From assembly GCA_903892175.1 (NCBI GenBank), contig CAITHK010000170.1:1-57591 (forward strand): a stretch of DNA of 57,591 nucleotides, read 5' to 3'. The stretch is from an uncultured Burkholderiales bacterium. Its GTDB lineage: Bacteria > Pseudomonadota > Gammaproteobacteria > Burkholderiales > Burkholderiaceae_C. Shown here one piece after another: positions 9,001 through 21,121 of this stretch. Numbering within the stretch: the first letter of the stretch is position 1; each line of letters begins with the position of its first letter. Made by a program: the position numbers and the translations under genes. Below the pieces are notes generated by a model, which was not told where the DNA came from, did no database searches, and worked only from the letters and a program-made list of their open reading frames with translations.

Positions 9001-10011
9001 TCAGATCACTTTGGCACGCATCAAATCGTTGGTGTTGATGGCACCACACAACAATCCATGGTCATCTATCACCAACACGCTGGTGATACGGTGCAACTCC
9101 ATCAGCTCAGCGGCTTCAGCCGCAAGCGCATGGGCACGTACCGTGCGGGGTAAAACATGCATGACTTGCTCAGCGGTGAGACTGCGCATATCCATGCCTT
9201 TTTCTATCAATCGGCGCAAATCGCCATCGGTAAAAATACCCAACACTTTGCCCTGCGCATCCGCAATGGCAGAGGCTCCCAACCCTTTGGCGCTCATCTC
9301 ACGCATCAAATCACTGAAGCTGGCTGTTGGCAAAACACTTGGAACAGCCTCGCCTTTGCGCATCACATCGCTCACGTGGGTGAGCAAACGGCGGCCCAAA
9401 GCACCTCCTGGATGAGATCGTGCAAAGTCTTCTGCTTTGAACCCGCGCGCGTCCAGCAACGCAACGGCCAAAGCGTCGCCCAACGCCATCTGGGCTGTGG
9501 TGCTCGCTGTTGGGGCCAGATTCAAGGGACAGGCTTCTTTGGTCACCCCGCTGTCGAGCACGATATCGGCATGAAGGGCCAAGGTCGACTCAACTCCCCC
9601 GGTCATGGCAATCAAAGGTACGCCTTGGCGCTTGAGAACGGGCAAGATGGCAGAGAGTTCTTCGCTTTCACCGCTGTTGGAGATAGCAATCACCAAGTCG
9701 CTATCCTTGACCATCCCTAGATCGCCATGGCTGGCCTCAGCTGGATGAACAAACATAGCCGGCGTTCCGGTTGACGCCAAGGTCGCCGTGAGTTTGCGGC
9801 CAATGTGGCCACTCTTGCCCATGCCCATGACCACCACGCGCCCGCGTACGTTCAAAATAGCCCGCACAGCTTGAACAAAGCTTGAAGTCAAGCGCTTACG
9901 CAGCTGGCGCACAGCATCGGCTTCAATTTCAAGCGTTTCATGCGCCAGTGCCAACACACGTTGCTCGTCCAACGCGCCCAGCTGTGTTGCATGATCTGTG
10001 GGAATATTCAT
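9001..10011 (-). CDS. kdsD: D-arabinose 5-phosphate isomerase (KpsF/GutQ family)
   Basis: Interconverts ribulose 5-phosphate and arabinose 5-phosphate, the first committed step toward KDO. The 336 residues comprise an N-terminal SIS sugar-isomerase domain (about 45-185, with GMGKSGH at 63-69 and HPAEASHGDLG around 89-99) and two CBS domains (about 205-335). Gene order kdsD-kdsC-lptC groups KDO synthesis with LPS export. It starts 27 bp after mnmE on the same strand, so readthrough from mnmE is plausible. KdsD and GutQ cannot be told apart by sequence alone; the neighbour kdsC supports the KDO pathway. Confidence 0.94.
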   Translation of the reverse strand: MNIPTDHATQLGALDEQRVLALAHETLEIEADAVRQLRKRLTSSFVQAVRAILNVRGRVVVMGMGKSGHIGRKLTATLASTGTPAMFVHPAEASHGDLGMVKDSDLVIAISNSGESEELSAILPVLKRQGVPLIAMTGGVESTLALHADIVLDSGVTKEACPLNLAPTASTTAQMALGDALAVALLDARGFKAEDFARSHPGGALGRRLLTHVSDVMRKGEAVPSVLPTASFSDLMREMSAKGLGASAIADAQGKVLGIFTDGDLRRLIEKGMDMRSLTAEQVMHVLPRTVRAHALAAEAAELMELHRITSVLVIDDHGLLCGAINTNDLMRAKVI

Positions 10012-10038
10012 GGTTGAATTTTATCGGTCCGTTGATAT

Positions 10039-11463
10039 TCACTTGCCAATACAAAAGCTGGAAAAAATCACGCCCAACAAATCATCGGAAGTGAACTCCC
10101 CCGTGATGCCATTGAGTGCGTTTTGTCCAAGGCGCAATTCTTCAGCCAAAACGTCCAAGGCAGGCGTGTGAGCATTCAAGCACGCTCTGGCTTGCTCCAG
10201 GTGTATCTCCACCGTCCTCAACGCTTGAACATGCCGTTCTCGGGCCATGAACACACCCTCCGCGCTGCCTGACTGCCATCCGACAAACTCTAAAAGTTTT
10301 TTTCTTAACTCTGTCAAACCTTGCCCGGTCTTGGCGGACATGCTCACGCCATCTCGTGTTACCTCTCTCAGCTTGCTGGCATCGCACACATCGGCCTTGT
10401 TCCACAAATGCAAGACTGGGACGTGACGCGCCAAGGCACCAGCCAGCTTGGCCTGAATGTTTGCTTCAGCCTGCTGATAGGCAGGGTCTTGATCGCGCGT
10501 GAGGTCATGCAAAAACAACACGGCATCGGCGTGAACAATTTGCTCCCACGCCCGGGCCATGCCAATGCGCTCGACCTCGTCCACTTCTGGGTGATCACGC
10601 AAACCCGCCGTGTCCACGACATGCAGAGGGACCCCCTCAATTTGGATGGTTTGTTGAACCACATCGCGGGTGGTTCCCGCAATCGGCGTGACGATCGCCA
10701 ACTCACAGCCGGCCAACGCGTTGAGCAAAGAGCTTTTGCCAGCATTGGGCTGTCCTGCAATCACCACGCGAATGCCTTCTCGCAGCAGGGCGCCTTGGCG
10801 GGTGCGCACCAACACATCCAAGAGTTTGTCTTGCAAGCGCGCCAGTTGTCCGGCGGCGTCGGCTTGTTGTAAAAAGTCAATGTCTTCTTCTGGGAAGTCG
10901 AGCGTCGCCTCAACGAGCATGCGCAAATGAATGAGTGCATCGCGCAAATGATGAATCTCAGCTGAAAACTCTCCCGTCAGAGAGCGCGTGGCGCTGCGTG
11001 CCGCGGCTTCAGTGCTCGCGTCAATCAAATCTGCCACAGCCTCAGCCTGCGCCAAATCAAGCTTGTGGTTCAAAAACGCACGTTGGGTGAATTCTCCAGG
11101 TAAGGCCAACCGTAAGCCCGGCAAAAGTGGGGCGGCACCCCCCTGTGTGCCCGCTGCCATCTCTAGACAGCGTCCCAACAACAATTGAAGAACCACCGCT
11201 CCGCCGTGGCCCTGGAGCTCCAGCACATCCTCTCCGGTGTAGCTGTTGGGCGCGACAAAGTACAAGGCCAACACATGGTCAATCGCGAGCCCATGTCCAT
11301 CTTTGACCGGCAAATACGTGGCCTCACGTGCTTTGAGTTCGCGTCCGCACACCGCCTTCACCAGTGGCAGGAGCGCCTTTCCGCTCAGTCGCACGATCCC
11401 AACCGCGCCACGCCCAGGCGCAGTTGCAATGGCAATGATGGGGGCGTCGTGTTGTGACAGCAT
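10039..11463 (-). CDS. mnmE: tRNA uridine-5-carboxymethylaminomethyl(34) synthesis GTPase MnmE
   Basis: GTPase that works with MnmG to place the cmnm5 group on wobble uridine 34 of certain tRNAs. The 474-residue protein has an N-terminal tetrahydrofolate-binding domain (1-120), a helical domain, and an embedded G domain with G1 GQPNAGKSS (237-245), TTRD (264-267), DTAG (284-287) and an NKAD motif. It ends in the essential CIGK tetrapeptide carrying the catalytic cysteine (Cys471). It follows yidC in the classic rpmH-rnpA-yidD-yidC-mnmE order, but an intrinsic terminator lies between yidC and mnmE, so it likely also has its own promoter. Its partner mnmG is at 31462. Confidence 0.97.
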   Translation of the reverse strand: MLSQHDAPIIAIATAPGRGAVGIVRLSGKALLPLVKAVCGRELKAREATYLPVKDGHGLAIDHVLALYFVAPNSYTGEDVLELQGHGGAVVLQLLLGRCLEMAAGTQGGAAPLLPGLRLALPGEFTQRAFLNHKLDLAQAEAVADLIDASTEAAARSATRSLTGEFSAEIHHLRDALIHLRMLVEATLDFPEEDIDFLQQADAAGQLARLQDKLLDVLVRTRQGALLREGIRVVIAGQPNAGKSSLLNALAGCELAIVTPIAGTTRDVVQQTIQIEGVPLHVVDTAGLRDHPEVDEVERIGMARAWEQIVHADAVLFLHDLTRDQDPAYQQAEANIQAKLAGALARHVPVLHLWNKADVCDASKLREVTRDGVSMSAKTGQGLTELRKKLLEFVGWQSGSAEGVFMARERHVQALRTVEIHLEQARACLNAHTPALDVLAEELRLGQNALNGITGEFTSDDLLGVIFSSFCIGK

Positions 11464-11479
11464 GGTTTGGCTTCTCTTG

Positions 11480-11514
11480 AAAAAACCCCGCCATCCAAAA
11501 GAACAGCGGGGTTT
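11480..11514 (-). terminator. intrinsic terminator after yidC
   Basis: Read on the minus strand, AAACCCCGC pairs with GCGGGGTTT (plus-strand arms 11483-11491 and 11506-11514), followed by a run of T (the A run at 11480-11485). It ends the rpmH-rnpA-yidD-yidC transcript before mnmE. Confidence 0.85.
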
Positions 11515-11535
11515 AAGGCCAGCGAAATGATGGTT

Positions 11536-13230
11536 TTAAAACTTAGGCAAATTGAACTGCGGCGGCACACCCATGCGCGTATTGATGATCCATTGCTGCG
11601 CAATAGACAAGACGTTGTTGGTGATCCAATACAACACCAAGCCCGCGGGGAAGAAGAAAAACATGACGCTGAACGCCAAGGGCATGATCCACATCATTTT
11701 GGCTTGCATCGGATCTGGTGGGGCAGGATTGAGGGCTGTTTGCAACATCGTGGTCAGCGTCATCACCAGGGGCAAGATGAAGAACGGATCTGGTGCGGCC
11801 AAATCATGAATCCACCCAATCCACGGTGCGTTGCGCATCTCCACGGTTGAAAGCAAAACCCAATAAAGCGCAATGAACACGGGGATCTGAATGGCTATGG
11901 GTAGGCAGCCACCCATGGGGTTGACTTTCTCTTCGCGATAGATTTTCATCATCTCCATCTGCATTTGTTGCGGATTGTCTTTGAGTCGTTCACGCATTTC
12001 CGTGATGCGCGGATTCACAGCTTTCATCTTGGCCATGCTTTTGTAAGCATGTGCATTCAACCAATAAAAGCCGGCTTTGAGCAGCACCACCAAAGCCACG
12101 ATAGACCAACCCCAGTTGTTCAAAATGCCATTGAGCTTATCCACCAACCAGTAAAGGGGCTTAGCCAGGATGGTGAGCCAGCCATAATCTTTTACCAATT
12201 CCAGACCTGGATAAAGCGCTTCGAGTTTTTTCTCTTCTTGCGGTCCTGCAAAGAAACGTGATTCCACTGTTTTGGTCGTGCCTGGTGCGATGGTTTCAAC
12301 AGGCGCGATCATGCCAACGGAATACAAATTGGTGTCGATCTTGCGCATGAAGTTTTCGCGCTTCGTGCCATCTGGAAGAAGCCATGCGCTGGCAAAGTAA
12401 TGCTGCACCATCGCAACGTAGCCATCGTTGCTTTGTTTTTGAAATTCCAGTTTGTCTTTTTCAATGTCTTTGAATTCGACTTTTTGGTATTTCTTTTCCC
12501 CAGTGAAAACTGCGGGCCCCGTGAAAGTTGAGTAAAAAGAAGACTCACCATCGGGCTTGTTGCCATCGCGCACCAATTGGTAATACAACTGGAGCGAAAC
12601 CGCTTGATTGCTGGTGTTGATGATCTCGTGCTTAACCGCCATGTCGTAATCGCCAGGCTTGAGTGTGTAAGTCTTGACCAGCTTGACACCATTTTCAATG
12701 GGCGACTCAAAAACGACCGACAAGTCCTTGTCCTGCGCTTCAAGTTTGCGAGGACCAGGACGAAGTGTCATGATTGTTTTGTGCGTTGGGAAAACTGTGC
12801 CAGATGCGCTCGCAATAAGCCCAGTTTGTGCCAGATACACACGGTCTTTGCTGTCATCCAACAGAACTTCGTTTTGGCTTGGATGGTGAACATCAATGTG
12901 CTTGCGCAGCTCAGCGCGCGACAGCGTTCCCCCTTCGGTGTCAAACGTGAGTTTGAGTACATCCGTGAGAATTTCCACTTTTTCTTTGCTCGCCTGGCTT
13001 TGTGAAGCCGTGACAGGCAGGCTGGCCGCCGAGGCCAATGGCGCCACCACAGCGCTAGGTACGGAAGCCGCACCGGTTGCATTTGAGGCCGCCTGCAGTG
13101 TGGCGGTTTGTGATGCGGGCGTTGGGAAAAAGGTGGCCTTATGCCCGTTGTATACCTGCCATTGATCCCACAGCAAAACCATGGAAAAACCAAAAATCAC
13201 CCACAAAATGGTGCGGCGAATGTCGTTCAT
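11536..13230 (-). CDS. yidC: membrane protein insertase YidC
   Basis: Inserts and folds inner-membrane proteins alone or with SecYEG. The protein is 564 residues: an N-terminal signal-anchor helix (about 5-24), a large periplasmic beta-domain (about 60-350) and the conserved five-helix insertase core (about 360-550) with the cytoplasmic loop MKAVNPRITEMRERLKDNPQ and the segment GGCLPIAIQIPVF. The gram-negative long form is therefore complete. Its ATG at 13230 overlaps the yidD stop. The coding sequence is more AT-rich than flanking metabolic genes, as are dnaA and dnaN. Confidence 0.97.
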   Translation of the reverse strand: MNDIRRTILWVIFGFSMVLLWDQWQVYNGHKATFFPTPASQTATLQAASNATGAASVPSAVVAPLASAASLPVTASQSQASKEKVEILTDVLKLTFDTEGGTLSRAELRKHIDVHHPSQNEVLLDDSKDRVYLAQTGLIASASGTVFPTHKTIMTLRPGPRKLEAQDKDLSVVFESPIENGVKLVKTYTLKPGDYDMAVKHEIINTSNQAVSLQLYYQLVRDGNKPDGESSFYSTFTGPAVFTGEKKYQKVEFKDIEKDKLEFQKQSNDGYVAMVQHYFASAWLLPDGTKRENFMRKIDTNLYSVGMIAPVETIAPGTTKTVESRFFAGPQEEKKLEALYPGLELVKDYGWLTILAKPLYWLVDKLNGILNNWGWSIVALVVLLKAGFYWLNAHAYKSMAKMKAVNPRITEMRERLKDNPQQMQMEMMKIYREEKVNPMGGCLPIAIQIPVFIALYWVLLSTVEMRNAPWIGWIHDLAAPDPFFILPLVMTLTTMLQTALNPAPPDPMQAKMMWIMPLAFSVMFFFFPAGLVLYWITNNVLSIAQQWIINTRMGVPPQFNLPKF

Positions 13231-13496
13231 GAAGTTTTCTTTCCGGAGTTGGAAGATGACAAAAAAGTAAAAATTTTCAGCTCTTGAGGCACTGGGTCAT
13301 GTCCGCCAAGACACCAAGGGTGACAACGCCCCAAACGTTTGAGTGTCAAATAAGCGCCAGGTGCTGCACCGTGAGTGGTCAAAGCTTGCAAAGCGTAGAC
13401 AGAACAGGTGGGTTCAAAACGGCACGCCGTTCCCAACCAAGGGCTCAACAAAAGACGATATGCTTGAACGCAGCGGATCAAAAAGGTCTGCATCAT
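13227..13496 (-). CDS. yidD: membrane protein insertion efficiency factor YidD
   Basis: Small membrane-associated protein (89 residues) that aids YidC-dependent insertion. The family core is clear: a hydrophobic/amphipathic start, then LLLSPWLGTACRFEPTCSVYA with two conserved cysteines, and LGRCHPWCLGGHDPVP near the C-terminus. It overlaps rnpA upstream and yidC downstream through ATGA junctions, so rnpA-yidD-yidC are translationally coupled. ATG codons at 13496 and 13493 are both possible starts. Confidence 0.95.
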   Translation of the reverse strand: MMQTFLIRCVQAYRLLLSPWLGTACRFEPTCSVYALQALTTHGAAPGAYLTLKRLGRCHPWCLGGHDPVPQELKIFTFLSSSNSGKKTS

Positions 13497-13894
13497 GTCA
13501 CAGCAATCTTCTCAAACAATTGTGTCAGCTCTGCTCTGACGGCCTGCTTGAGCGCCAGTGAAGAGGCACTCACGAAATGTTTGCGATCAAATCCTGTCCT
13601 AAGCCGTACCACATAAGCCGTAGGTTTGAGACGCCCCTTGAGTGATGTACAGACATGGTGAATTTGTCTTTTGATCAGATTGCGCGTCACAGCATGCTTG
13701 GCCCAACGTTTTGGTGTGACAGCGCCAAGCATCAAGACACCTTCAGCAAACAGGGCCGGGGTTTTTTCAAACCCAGGCCCTGTGGAGGCTTTGTCGGGAT
13801 GCCGCCATTCGTGCAAAACAAAATGTGACGTCCTTGACACCGTACTCGCTGCCATGACCGCTTGAAACTCTGACCACTGCTTCAGACGTTCCAC
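13493..13894 (-). CDS. rnpA: ribonuclease P protein component
   Basis: Protein subunit of RNase P, which with the catalytic RNA trims tRNA 5' ends. The GTG at 13894 gives 133 residues beginning (M)ERLKQWSEFQAVMA, which matches the usual N-terminus of the family; an in-frame TTG at 13927 would add 11 residues that the family lacks. The basic RNR-type signature appears as KRWAKHAVTRNLIKRQI, the expected RNA-binding helix. It lies directly after rpmH on the same strand and overlaps yidD. The catalytic RNA gene rnpB is not in this window. Confidence 0.92.
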   Translation of the reverse strand: MERLKQWSEFQAVMAASTVSRTSHFVLHEWRHPDKASTGPGFEKTPALFAEGVLMLGAVTPKRWAKHAVTRNLIKRQIHHVCTSLKGRLKPTAYVVRLRTGFDRKHFVSASSLALKQAVRAELTQLFEKIAVT

Positions 13895-13930
13895 GGCATG
13901 CAGCTCGCGGGCCTGTTCAGGGGCCAAAGA

Positions 13931-14065
13931 TTAAACTGCCAAGCGCTTACGGCCTTTGGCACGGCGCGCATTGATGACCGCACGGCCACCGCGGGTTTTC
14001 ATGCGTACCAAGAAACCATGGGTGCGGGCGCGACGGGTTTTAGAAGGCTGGTAAGTGCGTTTCAT
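13931..14065 (-). CDS. rpmH: 50S ribosomal protein L34
   Basis: A 44-residue very basic protein, [18 protein letters not shown] at the start and [12 protein letters not shown] at the end, which is the near-invariant L34 sequence. The ATG is at 14063-14065 on the minus strand and TAA at 13931-13933. It is the first gene of the rpmH-rnpA-yidD-yidC operon and is divergent from dnaA, the classic arrangement at bacterial origins. Confidence 0.98.
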   Translation of the reverse strand: MKRTYQPSKTRRARTHGFLVRMKTRGGRAVINARRAKGRKRLAV

Positions 14066-14197
14066 GTTGATTCCAAATATCTGAACCCTGATGATCAGGG
14101 AAACCGACGATTATCTCAAATTTTTATCCCGCACACAAGCCCTGTTTGCCGTCTACCTTTTAGGTTAATTTTTTAGCCTTCAAATATTTTCACCTTC

Positions 14198-14255
14198 TGT
14201 GGATAATTTTTTGATAAAGTGCTGTTTCTCGTGCTTTTACACATAGCTATCCACA
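14198..14255. promoter_or_regulatory. DnaA boxes in the rpmH-dnaA gap
   Basis: A perfect DnaA box lies in reverse orientation (TGTGGATAA, 14198-14206) and an 8-of-9 match in forward orientation (CTATCCACA, 14247-14255) ends ten bases before the dnaA start codon. The positions fit autoregulation of dnaA, and possibly rpmH, by DnaA binding. Confidence 0.8.
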
Positions 14256-14264
14256 GAAAGAATC

Positions 14265-15680
14265 ATGACTCAGGGATCTTCCCCTTCCAGCCATCTTGAC
14301 CATTTACCCGATGGTTCTGGCGATGGATTATGGCAAGCATGTGTTGACCAATTGGCACAAGAACTACCCGAACAACAGTTCAACACATGGATCAAACCTT
14401 TGGTTGCAACGGTTGCACAAGACCTCAGTCGAGTCGTAGTTCTCGTTGGAAATCGCTTCAAACTTGACTGGATTCGCGCCCAATATGCAAACCGTATCTC
14501 TGCCATCTTGCATCAAATGTATGGGCAACCCGTTCAGCTTGAGTTAGCAATCACTCCTAAAGAATCTCCAATCAGATCTCGACCTGTTTCCTTTTCACAG
14601 GAGCTAGAGTCTTTGCCTGAGAGTTTGATTGGATTGGAAGAAACAGCACCCAGTGGACCCAGAACAAGGCTCAATACTGCCTTGACATTTGAGAGTTTGG
14701 TTGAAGGCACAGCCAATCGCATGGCGCGTGCTGCAGCGATGCATGTGGCAACCATGCCTGGTCAACTTTACAACCCTCTGTTCATTTATGGTGGCGTTGG
14801 ATTGGGCAAGACTCACTTGGTCCATGCCGTTGGTAACAAGCTTTTGGCGGAACGCCCAGATGCCAAGGTTTTATACATTCACGCAGAACAATTTGTATCT
14901 GATGTGGTTAAAGCTTACCAGCGTAAAACATTTGACGAATTCAAAGAGCGCTACCACTCACTGGATCTGTTGCTAATTGATGATGTTCAATTTTTTGCCA
15001 ACAAAGAAAGAACACAAGAAGAATTCTTCAACGCTTTCGAAGCTTTATTGGCCAAGAAGTCACACATTGTGATGACAAGTGACACCTATCCCAAAGGTTT
15101 ATCTGATATCCATGAGCGCTTGGTATCACGTTTTGATGCTGGTTTGACGGTCGCTATTGAACCTCCTGAACTTGAAATGCGTGTTGCCATCTTGATCAGC
15201 AAAGCGCGCAATGAAGGGACTGAGATGCCCGAGGAAGTCGCTTTTTTTGTAGCGAAAAATGTCCGCTCAAACGTTCGCGAACTTGAAGGTGCACTTCGAA
15301 AAATTTTGGCATATTCACGTTTCAACCAAAAAGAAATTTCGATTCAACTCGCGCGCGACGCTTTGCGTGACTTGTTGTCAATTCAGAATCGACAAATTTC
15401 TGTGGAAAACATTCAAAAGACAGTGGCTGACTATTACAAGATCAAAGTTGCTGATATGTATTCAAAAAAACGTCCTGCTTCGATTGCCAGACCCAGGCAA
15501 ATTGCCATGTACCTTGCAAAAGAACTGACCCAAAAGAGTTTGCCTGAGATTGGCGAGTTATTTGGAGGCAGAGACCACACAACCGTGCTTCATGCAGTGC
15601 GAAAAATAACTGCTGAGCGCTTGCAATTGACAGAACTCAACCAACAACTTCATGTGCTTGAACAAACTCTCAAGGGCTAA
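14265..15680 (+). CDS. dnaA: chromosomal replication initiator protein DnaA
   Basis: AAA+ initiator that binds DnaA boxes and opens the origin. The 471 residues contain the N-terminal helicase-loading domain I (about 20-90), a short linker domain II, the AAA+ domain III with Walker A GGVGLGKT (176-183) and Walker [10 protein letters not shown], and the DNA-binding domain IV with signature [15 protein letters not shown] from residue 434. All elements are intact. The linker is short. The gene is flanked by DnaA boxes on both sides and followed by dnaN. Its codons are markedly AT-rich compared with the metal-resistance genes. Confidence 0.99.
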   Translation: MTQGSSPSSHLDHLPDGSGDGLWQACVDQLAQELPEQQFNTWIKPLVATVAQDLSRVVVLVGNRFKLDWIRAQYANRISAILHQMYGQPVQLELAITPKESPIRSRPVSFSQELESLPESLIGLEETAPSGPRTRLNTALTFESLVEGTANRMARAAAMHVATMPGQLYNPLFIYGGVGLGKTHLVHAVGNKLLAERPDAKVLYIHAEQFVSDVVKAYQRKTFDEFKERYHSLDLLLIDDVQFFANKERTQEEFFNAFEALLAKKSHIVMTSDTYPKGLSDIHERLVSRFDAGLTVAIEPPELEMRVAILISKARNEGTEMPEEVAFFVAKNVRSNVRELEGALRKILAYSRFNQKEISIQLARDALRDLLSIQNRQISVENIQKTVADYYKIKVADMYSKKRPASIARPRQIAMYLAKELTQKSLPEIGELFGGRDHTTVLHAVRKITAERLQLTELNQQLHVLEQTLKG

Positions 15681-15911
15681 ATTGACCCTGTACAAAGTTG
15701 TGGATGAATTTTGAACAACTGACAAGTTATCCACAGACAGTTGCAAATTTAAAAAGTTATCCAATTTTATGAAGCACTCCAAATCAGGCTTGCCAACACC
15801 TTTGAAAGCATCTCAAGTGCTTGAAAAAAAAGAGGAAAATACAGTTGTCCACAGAAACATGCTGTGCTTATCTACTACTACTAATTTAAATTAAGAAAAC
15901 AAGAGGAAACC
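15681..15911. other. oriC: replication origin oriC with DnaA boxes and DnaA-trio
   Basis: The 231-bp dnaA-dnaN gap is AT-rich and holds four DnaA-box-like 9-mers: 15699-15707 (TCATCCACA, reverse strand), a perfect TTATCCACA at 15727-15735, TTATCCAAT at 15757-15765 and TTGTCCACA at 15845-15853. Eighteen bases after the last box is CTACTACTACTAAT (15872-15885); its complement reads as consecutive 3'-GAT-5' triplets, the DnaA-trio on which DnaA assembles to melt DNA, followed by the AT-rich TTTAAATTAAG. The order box, spacer, trio, AT-rich tract matches the basal unwinding element defined in Bacillus subtilis and reported widely in bacteria. Origin function itself is inferred. Confidence 0.88.
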
Positions 15912-17018
15912 ATGATCGTTTTGAAGGCTACCCAAGACAAGGTACTTGCAGTCTTGCAATCCGTTGCAGGGATCGTTGAACGTCGTCACACCTTGCCTGT
16001 TTTGGCCAATGTACTGATTCGTAAAACAGGCGGGTCTTTGCAATTAACGACAAGTGATTTGGAAATTCAAATTCGCACGACCGCAGAACTTGATGGTGAT
16101 GCAGGAAACTTCACCACCACGGTAGGCGCACGAAAGCTCATTGATATTTTGCGAACCATGCCATCTGATCAAACCGTCAGTTTGGAATCGAACCAAAGCA
16201 AGCTGATCCTCAAGGGAGGAAAAAGCCGTTTCACTTTGCAAACGTTGCCTGCAGAGGATTTTCCTTTGGTTCAAGAAGCAGCAGCATTCGGCGCTTCTTT
16301 CAGCGTCCCCCAAAAAACCTTGAAAGACTTGTTGCAGCAAGTGTCTTTTGCAATGGCGATCCATGACATTCGTTACTACCTCAATGGAATTTTGTTTGTC
16401 GCTGAAGGAAAACAACTCAGTTTGGTTGCCACCGATGGTCATCGCTTGGCTTATGCCTCGGCAACGTTAGAGATTGAGGTTCCTCGACAAGAAGTCATCT
16501 TGCCTAGAAAAACAGTGCTAGAAATGCAACGCCTTTTGAGCGACAAAGAAGGTGCCATTGAGATGCAGTTTGCCAGCAACCAGGCAAAATTTAGCTTTGA
16601 TGGCATGGAGTTTGTGTCCAAGCTGGTGGAGGGGAAGTTCCCCGATTACAACCGTGTCATTCCAAAGAATCACAAAAACACCATCACACTCGGTCGTACA
16701 GCATTGTTGGCAACTTTGCAACGTACGGCCATCTTGACCAGTGAAAAATTCAAAGGCGTTCGCTTGAACTTAGAAACCGGTGTTCTGCGTGTGGCATCAA
16801 GCAACGCAGAGCAAGAAGAAGCAGTCGATGAACTTGAGATTGACTATGCCGGGGATGCCATTGAAATTGGTTTTAACGTGACGTATTTGATAGATGCGCT
16901 CACCAACATGGACCAAGACATGGTTCAAATTGATCTAGCCGACTCCAACAGCTCAGCGCTGATCACCATTCCAGACAACACAACGTTCAAATATGTTGTG
17001 ATGCCAATGCGCATCTAA
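15912..17018 (+). CDS. dnaN: DNA polymerase III beta sliding clamp
   Basis: Ring-shaped processivity clamp of the replicative polymerase, 368 residues, three repeated clamp domains of about 120 residues each. Recognisable family segments include LPVLANVLI near residue 29, DIRYYLNGILF and TDGHRLA in the middle domain, and the C-terminal YVVMPMRI that lines the partner-binding pocket. AAGAGGAAACC provides the ribosome-binding site. It lies between oriC and gyrB in the usual dnaA-dnaN-gyrB order; recF, sometimes found between dnaN and gyrB, is absent, as in many Burkholderiales. Confidence 0.98.
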   Translation: MIVLKATQDKVLAVLQSVAGIVERRHTLPVLANVLIRKTGGSLQLTTSDLEIQIRTTAELDGDAGNFTTTVGARKLIDILRTMPSDQTVSLESNQSKLILKGGKSRFTLQTLPAEDFPLVQEAAAFGASFSVPQKTLKDLLQQVSFAMAIHDIRYYLNGILFVAEGKQLSLVATDGHRLAYASATLEIEVPRQEVILPRKTVLEMQRLLSDKEGAIEMQFASNQAKFSFDGMEFVSKLVEGKFPDYNRVIPKNHKNTITLGRTALLATLQRTAILTSEKFKGVRLNLETGVLRVASSNAEQEEAVDELEIDYAGDAIEIGFNVTYLIDALTNMDQDMVQIDLADSNSSALITIPDNTTFKYVVMPMRI

Positions 17019-17046
17019 GTTGCGGTTTCCCTTATTTTTCTGATAG

Positions 17047-20147
<3,101 letters not shown>

Positions 20148-20257
20148 GACAAAGTCCTTTGAAACAAGAAGCGACATGCTTCTATCAACCACAGACTGTG
20201 CGTGGCACATGTGTCACCAATTTGTGGAACGCGACCAGTTACGTAAAGTTTTGTAGC

Positions 20258-21121
20258 TCAACCCATCAAGCCGGCGCGAAAGTCGTCTACCGCCTGCGCC
20301 AACTCCTCCCGTGTGTTCATCACAAACGGGCCGTATTGCGCAATCGGTTCATGCAAGGGTTTGCCAGCGATCAAAATAGCACGCGTGCCGGCTTGGCCAC
20401 GTAATACCACGCAGTTGCCGCCATTGCTCAATATTGCCATGCGCTTTGCGGGCACCGCCGTTTGAACGTCTCTTGCTACAACGTCTAACCCGCCACGGTA
20501 CACATAAAGAAACGCATGGTGTGTGGAAGGAATCTCTTGTTCCAGCACCACACCTTCGTGCGCGGGGAAATGCATATCGAGATACAGCGGCTCGGTTTGC
20601 TCGCGTGTCACGGCCCCGCTGACCCCGTGGGTCGTACCAGCAATCACCCGCACCAACACCTGCGAAGCCGTGGTGAACTCAGGAATATCTGCACTTTGAA
20701 TGTCTCGGTACCAGGGTTCACACATCTTGTTCTTGGCAGGCAGGTTGAGCCAGAGTTGAAACCCTTCCATCGCCCCTTCTTCTTGCTCTGGCATTTCACT
20801 GTGTACCAACCCGCGCCCGGCCGTCATCCACTGCACACCACCGTTTTGCAGCAGGCCTTCATGGCCGCCACTGTCACGGTGTCTCATGCGCCCCGCAATC
20901 ATGTAGGTCACGGTTTCAAAGCCACGGTGTGGGTGGTTGGGAAAGCCAGCGATGTAGTCATCGGGCTTGTCACTGCCAAATGCATCAAGCATCAAAAATG
21001 GGTCCAAGCGCTGCTGCAAGTCATTTGAAAGCACCCGCGTCAGCCGAACGCCCGCGCCGTCTTGCGTGTCTTGGCCTCTCACCAAGCGTTCCACACCGCG
21101 TGCTTGTGAAATCGTGTTCAT
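20258..21121 (-). CDS. pirin family protein
   Basis: Bicupin metalloprotein of 287 residues. The N-terminal cupin holds the complete iron-site set: His63 and His65 in PNHPHRGFET, and His107 and Glu109 in GRGLVHSEMPEQE, equivalent to the four ligands of human pirin. Known pirins act as quercetin dioxygenases or redox-sensitive regulators; the bacterial role varies, so none is assigned here. Its ATG overlaps the stop of the upstream copZ-like gene by four bases (ATGA), so the two are translated together, and the Spy-like gene follows 110 bp later on the same strand. Coupling to a copper chaperone gene is unusual for a pirin. Confidence 0.9.
   Translation of the reverse strand: MNTISQARGVERLVRGQDTQDGAGVRLTRVLSNDLQQRLDPFLMLDAFGSDKPDDYIAGFPNHPHRGFETVTYMIAGRMRHRDSGGHEGLLQNGGVQWMTAGRGLVHSEMPEQEEGAMEGFQLWLNLPAKNKMCEPWYRDIQSADIPEFTTASQVLVRVIAGTTHGVSGAVTREQTEPLYLDMHFPAHEGVVLEQEIPSTHHAFLYVYRGGLDVVARDVQTAVPAKRMAILSNGGNCVVLRGQAGTRAILIAGKPLHEPIAQYGPFVMNTREELAQAVDDFRAGLMG

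Noticed and set aside
13895-13927. Eleven-codon N-terminal extension of rnpA from a TTG
   Set aside because: The added residues are absent from the family and the GTG at 13894 gives the usual start; kept only as an alternative.
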